A stretch of DNA of 64,000 nucleotides. Source: Psettodes erumei. Taxonomy: Eukaryota > Chordata > Actinopteri > Pleuronectiformes > Psettodidae. The notes under the pieces were generated by a model. That model was not told the DNA's origin and did not search any database. It saw only the letters and a list, made by a program, of their open reading frames with translations. The stretch spans positions 434,001-498,000 of the forward strand of contig JAFBJZ010000669.1 of the NCBI GenBank assembly GCA_016785225.1. Reading direction: 5' to 3'. Below are positions 44,583 to 58,149 of the stretch, one piece after another (the first letter of the stretch is position 1; each line of letters starts with the position of its first letter). The translations under genes were made by a program, and so were the position numbers.

Positions 44583-47184
44583 GGTTAACACACCGGCAAG
44601 AGGGACATTGGCTCTTTTGCGTCATTTGGAGCTTTGTTAGTGTTCTTTTTGTGTGCTAACACCTACATGTCTTTTAAAGTTGACCGATTCAGCAAAATGT
44701 TAACGTTTTGACGACATTGCATTAGAACTTTAATTCCAACTAATCTGGCCTTTTAAATAAAGAACTTCTTGAAGACAAGGGAGGTAGTGAAACGTACAGT
44801 ATGTTCTGCTTTTGTCAGTTGCTTATCATGCTTACAAAATTATCGTTATGCTTACAGAAAAAGAATTTCTGTTCTTCTTAAACCAGTCTGTTTGCATGGG
44901 CAGGTTGTGTTCTCTCATTCCCTCTCTCCCTCCTCTGCTTTGGCATTCCTCCCACCTTCGTAACTGTGCATGTGACCTGGTGAGGAGCAAGGGTCATGGG
45001 CCAGTGGTGAGGGGGCGTCGGGGTGTTGAAGGGGGTCTCTAAGCCCTTCTTGTTATAAGCAGGGCCCCCTTGTCTGCCGTCTCTTTCAGTGGGGAACTGA
45101 AATGAACTCCATGGGAGGGCACGGCGCTCCCTCGCACCACCCCACCCCAAAGCTGAGTAGGGCCAGCCATCTGCGCCCTTTGTCTAAGGAGGGGGATAGC
45201 CACCCCATTTCTTTTCTACACACTCAGACACGCACGCAAACACACACACACACACAAGAAGGAAAGACTGCAAAAGAGGGGTAGAATTAAAGATTTTCGT
45301 CAAGGTTGAAGAGACCCCACCCATTTCACTCTATCTATCCTTCTCCATGTTGAGAAAGAAAGAAAGAAACAGAGAGAGAGAAAGAATTGACATGGAGACA
45401 GCCATTTCTTTTCCTCTGCAGCTGGCCCAGTTCAGCTGTGCCCCTTCTCTCACTCACTCAGTATAAAATATCAACTTTTCCCTCTTCTTTCTTCTCCTCA
45501 GTCTCTCCCATCTCACTGGCACACAATGACCGGCTGTGTTTGCCTGGGAGTTGCCGATTGACTCGCCGAAATTGTTCACATAGCTCATTGTTGCTGCCCA
45601 GACTTTTTTGGGGGGAAAAAAGGCCAGACCCCCCCCCCCACACACACACAAAAAGATAATGTTTGAATTATTCAACGATGCAATAATTTCTCACCAAAGT
45701 CATTTTCAACAAACAGTGGATTAAGCTTTGTATATTTAAATATCAAACATGATGCACAGGCCAGAAAGAAAGAAGAAATGTCTCCCCGGTGACAGCCATA
45801 GCTTAACTCATAACTCATTCCAGAGTCCAGAATTAGAGTGGATGAAAGGATGACAAAAGTGACATCTGACATGTAATCAGCCATGGAAATGGGATACTAA
45901 AGGCCCATTCCACTTTTTAAAAAATGTCTCCCTGGGAGTAAAATATCACAGAGCAGGGTTCATGACCAGAAGGCTGAACAATGCACATCAAATCACCATT
46001 CACGAGCTGTAAGAGTGCCAGATGAATAGAGGAGAGCCCTTTGCTTTTGATAACGCACAGATGTTCAATAGGGAGACATATTTAGAGTGCAGACAACCCA
46101 CAACCGGGTGGAAAGGCTGAGGCTATAGGGGCTCCTTCTGTTTACGTTCCGGTGCATGAGTGTGCGCTTGTGTGTATAGCTTATGCAGATCCGTTCCTCT
46201 CCAAAAAAACCAAAAACAAAGCACGCACTCGCACACACACACCCTTAACCGTTTGTGTTTGCCTGGCATCTCAACATGCCTGTAAAGTCCTACTCGATCA
46301 TTCACTCACTCACCCCCATCCAGCCCCATTGTCTGTGGCGAACAGCTCTGTGAATGAAAGACCTAGTTTTGGCTGTGGAGGCTGGACGACCCTCTCCACC
46401 ACTCTTTCTCTCTGGCTCCTATTGTTTGGCTGGGCCTCCGCCTCACTGGAGGCCCATCCACGCTATCTTCATCTGAAGGAGATTTTATATAATTTTGCAA
46501 AAGATTTACTTTAAAAAGATTTGAGCCATTACAACAAATGCTAGGAAATTATCTTGGTGAGCTCAAAACAACGGCATGACGTCTAGGCTCAAAATGTGTT
46601 ACATAATTACATTACATTACAATACATTACAATTAGTACATTTCCATTGCTCATCTCACAGATGAAGCAGTTAACATCCAAACAGTCTTACCTTGTATAG
46701 TAGTTATTTGATATTGCTCACATAATGTGTTGATCGGTGCTTAGCTTTATAAAAAAAAATGAAACCCAAGGTTGTTTTAGGAGCCTCGGGCATTGTTTTG
46801 CTGATTCATATTTCGACACTGAAGTGGAGCCATAATGGTAATGAAGACTTTCAATCATTCTTTTATCTTGAAATACGGGATGAGTCACCCCGCAGTGGGA
46901 AGGGGCTGTGCATGTTTTTCCTGCATGTTTTGGTTCTTGCATCATTATGGGGCTCTGTTGGAGAACTAAATCTTCAGAATTTAGTTTCCTCTGGTCATTG
47001 CTGTGGCTCACTTCGTCTTTAGTTTTACTACAGTTAGAAATCGGGTATGCAATTAAATTTAGAGTTAGGATTAACATAGGATTTGAGTAAGGATTCAGAT
47101 TTCACGTGCACAGCTGATGGTTGAGGTTTGAGGGATACAACGAATCAGTATAAGATCCTGATGAAGATAGTGTCACAGGATGTA

Positions 47185-47209
47185 TGTGTGTGTGTGTGTG
47201 TGTGTGTGT
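47185..47209 (+). repeat. (TG)n microsatellite
   Basis: About 12 TG units. Confidence 0.9.
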
Positions 47210-47313
47210 TGTGGTGACACTTGATCTTGATCTCCATGGTTACCAAGAGGATAACAAACAGCATGTTGCATTCTCAACCCTAATTTCATTATCAAGCTTT
47301 TATCTTCATGCAA

Positions 47314-47315
<2 letters not shown>

Positions 47316-47351
<36 letters not shown>
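47316..47351 (+). repeat. (TC)n microsatellite
   Basis: About 18 TC units, an uninterrupted polypyrimidine tract about 100 bases after the TG array. Confidence 0.92.
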
Positions 47352-47357
<6 letters not shown>

Positions 47358-48081
47358 TCTGTCCTCTCTGGATGTTTCCTCAGACTGCCAAATATCAGAT
47401 TGGGATTGTATCAAGACAAATTTATTTATAAAGCAGACAAAAAGACAATAAAACTGAGGTGTATGGGGGGAGGTGTTCCAACTTTTCCTGTGAAAAGATG
47501 AGCTGCAGTATTCTCGACCTGCTGCAAACAAGAGAGGAAAGAAAGAAAAAAAGACAGAAAACATCTCTCAGACAAGAAAGACCTGAACCACTTCATAGCT
47601 TTAATGTCAACCCAATGCTGCAGGCGAGAGATGAAGATATGGTCTGTATGAACACGGTAAAACGGCAGTGGACAGTGACAGTGAAGGATGGGTCATAGGA
47701 AGGGGGTGAGATGTGTGCTCTGGTGATCGCAATCTTGTCACCACAAAAACTGAGCACAACGCTTCCACTGATCATCACTTGCGTGACCCAGGCTCTCTGT
47801 CATACCAAATCACGAAGGTCATTCATTTTGCTGCCATGGAGCATGGCAGTATTACACTTATGAGGATTTAGTAGCTGCAGTCATGTGTTTAGGGGACATG
47901 GGTCTGTTTGTGCCAAAGGCCATTACAGGCCTGTGTGACTGTGAGTGTCTGTAGCACTGTGGCCGTGCAGTATGTGAATGTGTCTGGTAGGTATAAATGT
48001 GTAAACATACACTTCCGCATTCCCTTAGGTTGAAATGAGGCCTCTTGGACATTCACCCACTTCTGCTCCCCTCCTACGCTC

Positions 48082-48084
<3 letters not shown>

Positions 48085-48119
<35 letters not shown>
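48085..48119 (+). repeat. (CA)n microsatellite
   Basis: About 17 CA units. Confidence 0.92.
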
Positions 48120-48123
<4 letters not shown>

Positions 48124-49345
48124 TCCCACAGAAAGGATGCTAAATGGGGTTTTTAAGCTGTCAGGGTGGTGAGTGCAAGGTGGGAGTATGGTTTCTAGAT
48201 GATGATGTTGTAAGGAGACCGCCGAGGTTCACACCCCCTCACTTTCATGATGATTCACTGGCTATTACGCTCCTCTGCTCGCTTTGAGCATCATCAGAGG
48301 CACAAGTACGCTAAGGGATGTGGCTGTAAGTGAGGAATTACTGTTGTTTGCCTGAAAACAATAATAAGCATTTCTCCCTGATTCATTTAGAGTGCTACAT
48401 TTATCATATGAAGCACAGCGCTGGGAAATAGACAAGGAATATGGGCCAACAGAAGGATTTATGATATAAGATATAATATATTTAATAAGCAGGTCTTCCT
48501 GACTGTGGTCCTTCATCAAATGTCAGAAAACAAAGCACGTACAGTTTACTGTATGTCTCCAGGTGAAAGTTCATTGGTGTTAATGGGATTAGACTGACAC
48601 ATGGTCCCATACATTCAGACCAATCTTATCCACTTATCCTAAATGCCTTTCACCTGGAGCCATGGCAGAATATCTGTGTTCGTGCCTGTTTCCATGCATC
48701 TCCTTTTCTGCTCCTTTTTTTCTGTGTGCATACTTAAGAGAAAGGCTCTTACAGATGTGGACACATCAGCTTTTGTAGAGGTTGTACCGGTGTCTGTGCA
48801 GTAATCACAGCCTCTGCAAATATCAAGTCGTCCTTCAGCCTGTGAACCAGGCTGCAGTGATCCATGGGCAGCCACTGAAGGAGAGCATACTCCATCCTCA
48901 CCAGCTTTTAAAGGGCTTCATCAGAGGCACACGGTCTGAGCATTAAACACAACACAACAACACAAGTGCCTTTAATGACTGTGGTTGATAAGACCTCACT
49001 TCGTATGTTACAAAGGGAAGGGCTCAAGTTCTTCATATTTTTTAATATCCCGCAGCAGGAATAAAGTATTTTTGTTATTTCACAGATTGCCCTCTGTCTG
49101 CTTGGAGCGAGGGCGTTTTTGCTCAGTTGAAACTAAATTTTGAATCCAATATTTCCACAATCAGAGCCGCTTCACTTTGCTTTTCTTCTTTGCTGTGCTA
49201 GATATTGCCAGCGAGGGCGGTGGTTGGATTAGCTAGAAATGTAGAGCAGAAACATTTATCAATCCAGGCAGAGAGCAGACATCTCTGTTACATTTTAATG
49301 TGCCAAATGTTGCTGAAAAGCGATAATATTGTTTTTCTCCTATAG

Positions 49346-49420
49346 TTTGAGAAGGAAGCAAATCATGTGCTTGTGAACAAATCATGGAAGAAAGAATGGA
49401 TCGCTAAACTCACAAATGAG
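49346..49420 (+). other. orphan exon-like segment (75 bases)
   Basis: A pyrimidine-rich acceptor TGTTTTTCTCCTATAG precedes it and a consensus donor GAG|GTAAGA follows. The 75 bases are a multiple of three and open in one frame (FEKEANHVLVNKSWKKEWIA, then KLTNE). I do not recognise the peptide in any family. It could be an exon of an unlisted lncRNA or gene, a relic, or chance. Confidence 0.25.
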
Positions 49421-52400
49421 GTAAGAGCCACTTATATCTTCACACACACAACAAGTAATTCTATCAGTTTCTTTATCTATTTTCAAACTAAGGGCCTCAG
49501 ACTTTTGCACTACCCAATCGAAAAGAAACTAAACATTTAAGTCGCTCACTGAGCTGAACCAGAAAACAGAAGGGACAGAAAGATGGATATGTGAAAATCA
49601 GAGAAGCAACAGTTTCTGTTTGACTTGACGTGCTTAAATGAGAAGCCGCAAGATGCAACAGCAAAGTCTGTCTGTCTGAATGGGTGCGGTCCTAAGTTTC
49701 GAGTACCGGTTCGGAACCTCAGCTTGTTGACCGACGTCAAGGCTGTTGTGATCCCATCACACGATGGTCTCTCGTTTCATTTTCTTACAGGTAAATAAGA
49801 CACATCAGCTGAAATGTTGTTCGTATGACACTGCTGCACATACAGCAGTGGCTCCATGTTTAGTGCTTCTGTTTAATACACATTCCCTGTTCTCATCGGT
49901 TAGATTGAATGAATGATAGCACATGTACACAATGACAAAAATCACCTGTCACATTTATGATGTTGCTTCCAGCCCTGTTGATTGATGATTGGAAAACTCT
50001 TTCTCACCTGTTTGTTAGTAGTTTGCTGGGAACATCAAAAAAGCGACAGCAGCCATTACTGCGATGCTCATTTTTAGTTTATGGAAAATCTTTGAGGTGT
50101 CAGCAAACTTTGCACTATCCTGTCAGCCTTTTCTGCTTGACTGAACTAAGTAATGTTAAGTCTGTCTAAGTACATATTCAGCTTGATTATTTCGACAAAT
50201 AATATAAACAGTTATTAAAGTAGAAAAGGCAGATATCCCAACTGAGACATTTAGAATTTAAACCCCCGCCGACAATCCTGGTAAATGCAGCCATGCTTAA
50301 GTTGAGTCTCTTATCCTGCGGGACACCCATGCCATAAACTCACATACACACACACACACACCCATCCCCCCCCACCCAGGCAGCACACCCTCTCCTACTG
50401 GGCCCCGTCTTATCCTAATGGGATTGCCATGGTGGAAGTCACCCAATAATGAAAATAATGAAATCAGCAAGGACCCAAAGAAAGGTTACTGCTCCTATAG
50501 CAGGCGGCATCCCCAGCCACACTGCACCCTCTCCCTCCCTCTCTGGCTCAGAAAACAGACAGAAAACCACAGAGGGGAGACGGAGGGGAGGGACAGACAC
50601 AGACAGACAGAGTCGGGGGGGGGTGCAAAACGAAGAAGTAGCAGGGAGACAGAGGTTGGGTGGTGAAGGGAGGATACCACAGAAGCAGAATGTGAGTGGT
50701 TCAGCGTGTTGATCTAATCAGATAAGTCATCTGAATGGCAAACATGAGAACATACTGTATGCGTCTAGTGATCAGCATGTAGCTCCTTCAAGACATAGTT
50801 TCCTGACAAAGAAATAGGAAGTGGGTTTTTTTCCACACATGACTTAAGACAGAAATACCACAGGTAGCCACTCCCCAAAAACGTGTTCAGAACACAAGGC
50901 TGGGACATAGACGCAAACAAAGAGGCCACTTATCTGATGTACGTGCAGAGGAATAGAGGAGTTCCTCTGGGACAGGAAATGGGAGCAGTGACAACAGGAA
51001 GCCAGCGTGAAAACGACAGAGGGACGATTCGCACAGCAGCCCCTCTCCTGTCTTCTCCTCTCTTCCATTTCCTTGCTGCTTTCTTCCTCTCCTCTGGCTC
51101 CTCTTCGCACCTGCCCATTCGCACACAGTCATCACACCTTGGTGTCTCTTGGGTCTGAGGTTACTTGTCTACAGCTACAGGAAAGATGTGAGCAAGATGT
51201 GTGCATAACTGTGCCTCCAATAGTGCAGGTGTGTATGTGCGAAGGGATAAAAGCCTCACTTTGCAGGTTTTGTATTAGCGCTGGGTGTTTTTTGACCATC
51301 ACCTAATCTGGCCGTGTATAACACTTTTATCTGAAGATGGACAACAGAGAAATACATTTGCAATGCATAATTTTAATGTACAAACTAATGACCACGCGAC
51401 CACAGTCAGCAGGTTACTCAGATTTCTGGTTCACAGATATTTAACACATAGTATTAAAAGAAATCCACTTTGGAACAAAGAAATCAAAGTATTTGTCATG
51501 CAGGTCATGTCAGGCCTGTATGACTGCTCCACTTACGTCATCCATTGCTGCAACTACCTGCTGGGCACCAAATATGTATGAATCCACCACTGAAAATAGT
51601 CCCTGACACAAACATAGTCCCTTTTCACAAACATATCTGTGACCTGTTTTAAAGATTTGTGTCTTCAGCTGGGCCTGATGGATTTGCAGTGTGGCACACA
51701 GGGTAGGAAAGGCAGAAATTATTGAAAGACACTGTTAGTTTTCATTCTTCAAGAAATGTCACCAACTTTTATTACTCAATTCCATATAAATATATTAAAA
51801 TGGCTTCAGGGCCCAGTGAGACCAGCATTTATCATGACAGAAATCTCATTGGATTCACAGTGATCTGTAGATTTGTTCCCTGAAGTGTGTTCACACCAGG
51901 CAGAGCTTTCAGTTAGAGTTCAGCTTTGGCAAAGTTTTAGCCACTAAAATCCACTGAGCAAATGCACAGATTGTCTTGTGACCTTTGGGGGAATGGGAAA
52001 ACCAAAAGTTGAGTTTCCATAATGTCGGAAATTATAATGACTATTTCACAGCAGCTCTACTGAAGTACGAGCTTTTTCACAAGGGGGATGCAGCATGGTT
52101 TGTGGTCAGCTGTGAGACAGAAGTGGATGATGCAAATACATTTCTTTTGAATAAACTGCGTTCACACATTGTCTAATGACCTGGAGCTTGTCGCCAACAT
52201 CAGTGAGTTTACAGTACCCCCTGTTTTTCGAGAATGCGTCATTCTTAATGTCTTTGTGCCACTTTCTGGTATGATCAAACTAAAAAAGCAAGACGGATGA
52301 GGTCATGTCTCTCTCTCGTCCTATTTCTCCACTGAGTCCCCTTACACAACTTCCATCTCCGCTCCCCTCCTGTGCAGGTCATTAGTTCTTTGAACCTGCA

Positions 52401-52937
52401 ATCTCTCTCTCTCTCTCTCACCCTCCCTCTCCCTATCCCATGCACGCCCTCTTTCTCTCGTCTGCCTCTGCTCTTCTCTCTAATTTGCAGAGGAGACACA
52501 GTGCCCCACGCCTCCCCCCTTGCTAATTTGGCAGCCTCCCACATCAGAGACACAGGGTTGGGGCAGGCGGCTGCAAGGGGGGGTTGTTTTGATGTTTTAG
52601 GGGAGAGCGGTGCCACACCTCCAGTGGAGCTGCAGAGACACAGAGACAGCAGTCTGAGGCCCCCACAGATAAATGACAGGTTAGCGCGGCACCTGAAGCA
52701 AACAGTGTTCTGACTGGTGTGTCGCCACTGGTGCCACCGAAAGCAGAGAAAGGACCTGCTGGATGTGGGTGTCTTAACCCCAAACCCCCCTCTCCCACGT
52801 ATCGGCCTAACTTTCCCCTTTAACATTTGTCTTTTTGTATTTGTGTGTGCTGATTTTGTGTGATCCCTTAAACTCTTAATAAGCATTTTCGCATGCAACT
52901 TATGTGTACATTATTTTTCATGGTTCTGCATGTACCC

Positions 52938-52968
<31 letters not shown>

Positions 52969-53009
52969 ACTCTCAGCCACTCTGTATCTCACCCCTCCTA
53001 TTCCTTGGG

Positions 53010-53050
<41 letters not shown>

Positions 53051-53268
53051 TGCCTGCAAATGTCAGTGTGTTTATTTATGTTATCATTCTTTTTTTTAGT
53101 TGAGCTCTGGCCTTCGAGTACTTGTCTGTGCAGAGACTTTGATAGTTCCCTCTCCTGTGTGTGTCTTCATAATTTGTTCACATGCTTATGTGTGTTGTCA
53201 ATGGACTATTGCCCTTTGTTTCAGTCCCGTATGCACCCAAGTTTGTTTGTTTCTCTATTGCCTGCAAA

Positions 53269-53301
<33 letters not shown>

Positions 53302-54189
53302 ATGTGTGTTTGTATGTTTGGATTTGTGTATCTGTGCACTCGCTTTCCTCTTTCCCGCCGTGGCCATTGTCACCAGATGTCAGTGCCTGGGAACAGAGGC
53401 AAACAATGGTCACCAAGAGCCAAAGGGCAATCGCCTGGGGAGGGGCGACACCAGTCTGTCGTCTCAGGTTTGCGTTTCACCCACCCTGTCATTTCACCAG
53501 TTTGTGAGGGAGTGGGTGCTGTGAGTTTTTTCTGGGCGTCGTCTCCCACCCTAGGACACTGAAGTGAAGTTTGCAAGAAAAAGTGAAAATATGCACCTGG
53601 GAGACTGTTGAGACAGGAAGTGAGAATTGAGATTGATAGGTGCAGCAGTGGTCACATCAGCGCTGCTTTGAGGAAGAGGGCGGAGTGCATCTGTATAATG
53701 CGTTGTTTTGATACTGTATCACAAGGAAGGGCTGAGAATATCCTGGAATGGAGATAATACCCAGGAAGCTTTTCCACTGCGTCCTCACGGTTCGAGCCAA
53801 ACAAAAGAAAAGCCTGACTGTAATCTTGATGGAAGACAGATTAGTATCTTGGCTAGAAAGCCCTGACAAAGCAGAGAACCACACGGCACGGGACCCCTTG
53901 GGAAAATAAGCACACTGACAGTAGCATAGCCTGCGGTGTCAACAGGAGGTCAGTTGAAGAGGCTCCCACGAAAAAACGCTTTGTCACCACCCCGGTCAAT
54001 TTCCTTGAACAAGTATTCTCTCTATCTGATGGACGATGTTTTGAGCAGGCAGCAATTACGCACAGGCACCTGTACTAGCTTGCTGTCAGTTTGCACAGTA
54101 CGTTTTGTAAATAAGATGTAACTGAAACACAGTGGTAGTTATTTGTTGTGTAGTTGGGTCAATTCAACTGGGGATTTGCAGATTTGCGT
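49421..54189. other. intergenic stretch with GT arrays, no gene supported
   Basis: GT arrays lie at 52939-52968, 53011-53047 and 53270-53296, and a CT patch at about 52402-52420. A 207-codon minus-strand frame (52275-52898) is the longest open frame in the window but is Arg/Glu/Ser-rich, partly from the repeat, with no recognisable motif. GATAAATGACAGG at 52669-52681 has homeodomain/TALE-like character. Confidence 0.55.
53011..53047 (+). repeat. (GT)n microsatellite
   Basis: About 18 GT units; one of three GT arrays within about 360 bases (others 52939-52968 and 53270-53296). Confidence 0.92.
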
Positions 54190-54460
54190 GTGTGTGTGTT
54201 TGTGTATCTGTCATAGGCTATGTTTAGGGACAAATTTCAGACTAAAGACCAGTTCATTGGGGACAGATTGTCCAGCTGGGAAAAAAATGATGTGTCCTCA
54301 TGTTGGGAAAAAGTTGATTCTTGGGGCAGTGCTTAAGGTAAGGGTAATGGTTAAAGCTGGACAAGTAGGGGTTATAGAAGGGTTACGATAAGATTCCGGG
54401 TAATAAAGTAAGGCTATGTAATGTCCCCAGAAGTGACCTGTGACAACATGTGTGTGTGCA
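54190..54460. repeat. dispersed fish repeat, GT-flanked, about 270 bases
   Basis: Bounded by GTGTGTGTG patches on both sides. It contains TGTTTAGGGACAAATTTCAG, ACTAAAGACCAGTTCATTGG, TGTCCTCATGTTGGGAAAAAG, then TAAGGTAAGGGTAATGG, TTATAGAAGGGTTACGATAAG and ATGTCCCCAGAAGTGACC. I recognise this as a sequence found many times in percomorph genomes, usually beside GT microsatellites. No coding capacity. Class unknown. Confidence 0.6.
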
Positions 54461-56289
54461 TGGATGCATGAATGTAATGAACCACCGTGGCTGGTTCACA
54501 TGTAAGCCACCAATTACAGTAATTGATCTGTGGAGGAAAAAAAACAGCAGGCATGACATGTATTCAGTGTTTGTGTGATCAGGCTTGACCTCCCATGGAG
54601 AACAAATACGTATTGTGGCTGATGAGGAGAGGACATAGAGGTTAAGGATGAGGGCCTCTTTCAGAGGCCTTGTTAACCAGTTGCCACGACAGAGGCCAAA
54701 ACAAAAGAGAAAGGTTGATTTAGGGTGGTGCTACCGTACAGCTGACACTCGCATTCTCCATCTTCACGCTTTGGAACTAACAGTATATAATGTACACATC
54801 GTTTAAGTGGACGTGCTGTCAGTATTCTACTGCTGCTGTGTTGTAAGTGTAATTCCCTTATTATAAATAAAATTCACACTTTTACTCATTCCCCTTATGG
54901 AAACAGTGTAAGCCGAGGTCAAAAGGCCGACAGGGTGAATGGGAAGCAGAAGGGTGCTTGTGGTGTTTTGGAAAGCTAAACAGACAGGAATACAAGGCTG
55001 TAAAAAGGTCAGTGGTATGAATGGCCACTCTTCAAATCCTTACACCCCACTGGCAGGACAAAGGTTTCACTCTGGAGGGCTGTGTGTGTTTGTTGAAAAG
55101 ATATTTAATGATATTCTCTCAACTATTGCTCCATTTCTTTACCCCGCTTTCTTTCTCTTTATATTGCTCAGTTCCACTTTGTTTCTATCCCTTCCGCCCT
55201 GAGTGTGGAGGTGCACATGCTGGATGTCGCCTAATTACCCATGAACACCACCAGCTGAAGTGGTCCTTTGAGAATGATGTAAATCGGTGACATTTACGAA
55301 AATGTCAGTGAGTTTTCAGAGGAAGCAATAACGGACGAGAGAGACCCATTATAGCTGAACACTTTTATTGTGTTAATGCATCTCACATCCCTATGTTTCT
55401 GACTTCACAAGATTTGAACTTCATTTTGCCACGTCCTGTGATATGGCCTTAATCCACGGAGACTGAATAGATGACTCAGGAATGATGCAAATCGCTCCTG
55501 TAAAACAAACTCTGAAATTCCTGGCAGGCAAAATGCAATTAGACCAGTCTCCAATATGCATCAGAGTGTTTGTATATCCTCTGACAAAAATATTTGCTTA
55601 TATTAACTTTGGGTGCAACGTTGTCAGGATCCTCACATTATCTGTTTATCATCGTATGGTGCAATATCAGCTCATAACTACTGCTCCTCATTTAAGTTCT
55701 CCAGAACAACATTCACAAGTGATTAAATGACCAGTCGGTGAGCAAAAGTCATACATTTGTTACACTTTCTCATAAATAATGTATCCAGTTACATTAACCA
55801 AGAGCTACTACCAACCCAGCAGCTGTGTGAGCAAAGCAGAGCTTCAATCTAATGTCAGCATGCTAACATGCCATGTTCACCATGTTCGTTGTTGTGACAA
55901 CCACTTGGTAGATTTAGGAAATGAGTCCGGACATCACCACAGTCTGTAGGATTCATTGTCTTGGGGCCGTGAATGTCTGTAGCCTACAATATTTTATGTC
56001 AGTTACATTATTGAGTGCTATGTGTTATGTACATGAATACAGATCAACATTGCCATCGGTATAGCCATGCCACTAACATGGCTTAAAATCCCATACATAG
56101 CCTGGTTGGAGTTTCTCCAATGGGAAGATTCAATGATATTCTTTATTCTATATCATTTTAAATTAGAGAAAAGCACCTTCATGGACTAAGTGATTGAAAA
56201 TTATCACCTGATTGAACAATTGTTAAATTACTTTCAGACAAAGTCTACAGAAATGATCAAAGGGTATTGTTAAAACAAACCTCAGTGCA
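54461..56289. other. intergenic stretch, nothing recognised
   Basis: AT-rich, mostly unique sequence. Small open frames have no family-like features. Confidence 0.55.
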
Positions 56290-56620
56290 GCCCACCATTT
56301 CCTTTCCACTGAGCAGACATTAGCATCCATTTTGTGAATTAGCTGCTTTCCCCCTTTTAACTCATAGATGAGCTTGTGGTTGTTGTGGTTTGCCCCTTAG
56401 GCTTGGAAAAATGAGCTCGTCTTATTGAAAATGTTTGACCTCTGTCCCTGTCTCCCTGGAAGTCTGAGCTGGCTCTCTGTGGCTTTATGACTAAGCTTGC
56501 CTCCTTGTGTTGACATGGGTGTTGCCTTTTAATTAAAAGAGCATGAGACTGCCTTTAATCGGAATAATAGCGTGAAGAGGAATGATTTGACCTGTCTGTG
56601 TAGAGGAGGAGGGCTACATA
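56290..56620. promoter_or_regulatory. candidate conserved noncoding element with TAATTA palindrome
   Basis: Complex unique sequence about 1.8 kb before the first mxi1 exon. It holds the perfect 14-base palindrome CTTTTAATTAAAAG (56526-56539), a homeodomain-type TAATTA core, and TTTAATCGGAATAATAG beside it. Possible distal mxi1 or add3 enhancer. Conservation untested. Confidence 0.28.
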
Positions 56621-58149
56621 CAATGTGCCTGTAGGACATCCACACCCCTGAGCTAGAGTCTTTCTTACAGCTTTACCGTCACTCTGTGACCGCAGTTGCC
56701 TACTGGGACCCAAGACTCCCTCCTGCTTTGCAGCATTCCTCTATTCTACATCTCTGCAGCATGTGACCGGACTGGTCCAACTGTGGCTTGTGACCTGCTG
56801 GGGATAAGTTGTGACCCTCGGTATACCTTCGTTAAGAATAAAATATTATGACTGTAACAGCTTCTCGCGCTATTCTTTTCATCTCTGCTGGTACATGAAG
56901 TGTGTGCATTGAGGGAAAGTTGCCCCTGGAGGCAAATGCAACCTAAAAAGCACGGCCCACAAAGCTGCACCCAGTAACCCAAAATGGGAAGGCTGGTCTA
57001 AAGTCCTTAAGAGGATGTGGCTGAGTACTTTTCAAAATCCACTTGTTTTGTCAATGTGCTGGCGGTAGTACCTTTCAACTCCAAACAGGGCTGCTCTCAA
57101 ACGGGTTTCCTTCCTCTACAGCTACCCTAGACTGAGGGTGGAGAGGTGCAGCAGGGGTGGGAGGGACCTTCAGAGATTCCCCTGTGCGTTGGACTTGAAA
57201 GTTTCTGTCTCTGTGAACTTTACATCAAACGGTCATGAGCTGCTGTTGGCTCTTTGAAGTGGCAGAAGGGGGGATTCAGAGCTGAATGCAAGCCTCTGCC
57301 TCGACATGTTCCGGTTCAAAATGGACTCTGTCGCGGTGTAAAAACAGCTCTGCTAAAGGTCTCCTGAGAATGGCACAAGATCAAGGCTAAGGACTTATCT
57401 CCCAGTTGCCATTCCAGTCACACACAGGAGGTTCTATCGATACACCCCAGTGTTATTCTACACACTAGTTACTGTGGACTGTACCTACCTAACTACATCA
57501 AGTTCCTATCTCTCGCCCCTCACCAAGGCAGAGATTACTGTTTTTTACAGGGCTAAATTATCACAGTAGAAGACAGACACTCAGCTATCACAAATAATGC
57601 TACCTCAGTAACCTGTCGGCTACTGCCTCATCTACTGGCTCCCACTACTAACGCACCAGCTCGCGGCTCTAAGTAAAAATTCAGTGCTGAAGTTCAGTTT
57701 TTAATCAGGAAGTATGCGTCATAAGTACTGAAAACAGGACATCATAGAGATTGCACTATTTATTGCTATTTCATTTCACTTTCTTTTCTTACCTTTCTTT
57801 TCTTTTGTTATTGTGTTACTATATGACTTTATTTCCTTATATACCATATTCTATTACTTTTGAGCACAATTGAGTACAACTGTGTAGATTTCTGTCTTAG
57901 CTTGCTTAAGTGATATATCAATAATGGTACTAATACTATGGTGCTGTTGTTAGTATTAGTATTGTTATGCTGTTGCTACTTTTGCTACCAGTATAATACT
58001 TCTTGCCCTTATGTGACACATTGTACTTTCCAAATAAAGAGAAAGAAGTCCAGATTATGTATAAAATAGCCCATAATCACAATTATGTGATTAGTATTTG
58101 ATGTTGACATGTGAGTGTGTTTTTATTTTTGGTGCTGTGATTTATTCTG
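56621..58149. other. sequence upstream of mxi1, nothing recognised
   Basis: No gene or repeat that I can name, apart from AT-rich and T/C-rich tracts near 57770-57850. Confidence 0.5.

Larger units (their letters stand above)
44583..49345. other. intergenic stretch with dinucleotide arrays
   Basis: Contains a TG array (47185-47209), a TC array (47316-47351), a CA array (48085-48119) and an ACATT-type patch (46601-46632). No coding region is supported. Confidence 0.55.

Noticed and set aside
52275..52898. 207-codon minus-strand open frame, the longest in the window
   Set aside because: Low-complexity Arg/Glu/Ser-rich and Pro-rich composition, no recognisable motif, no splice or promoter context, and part of it comes from CT and purine repeats.
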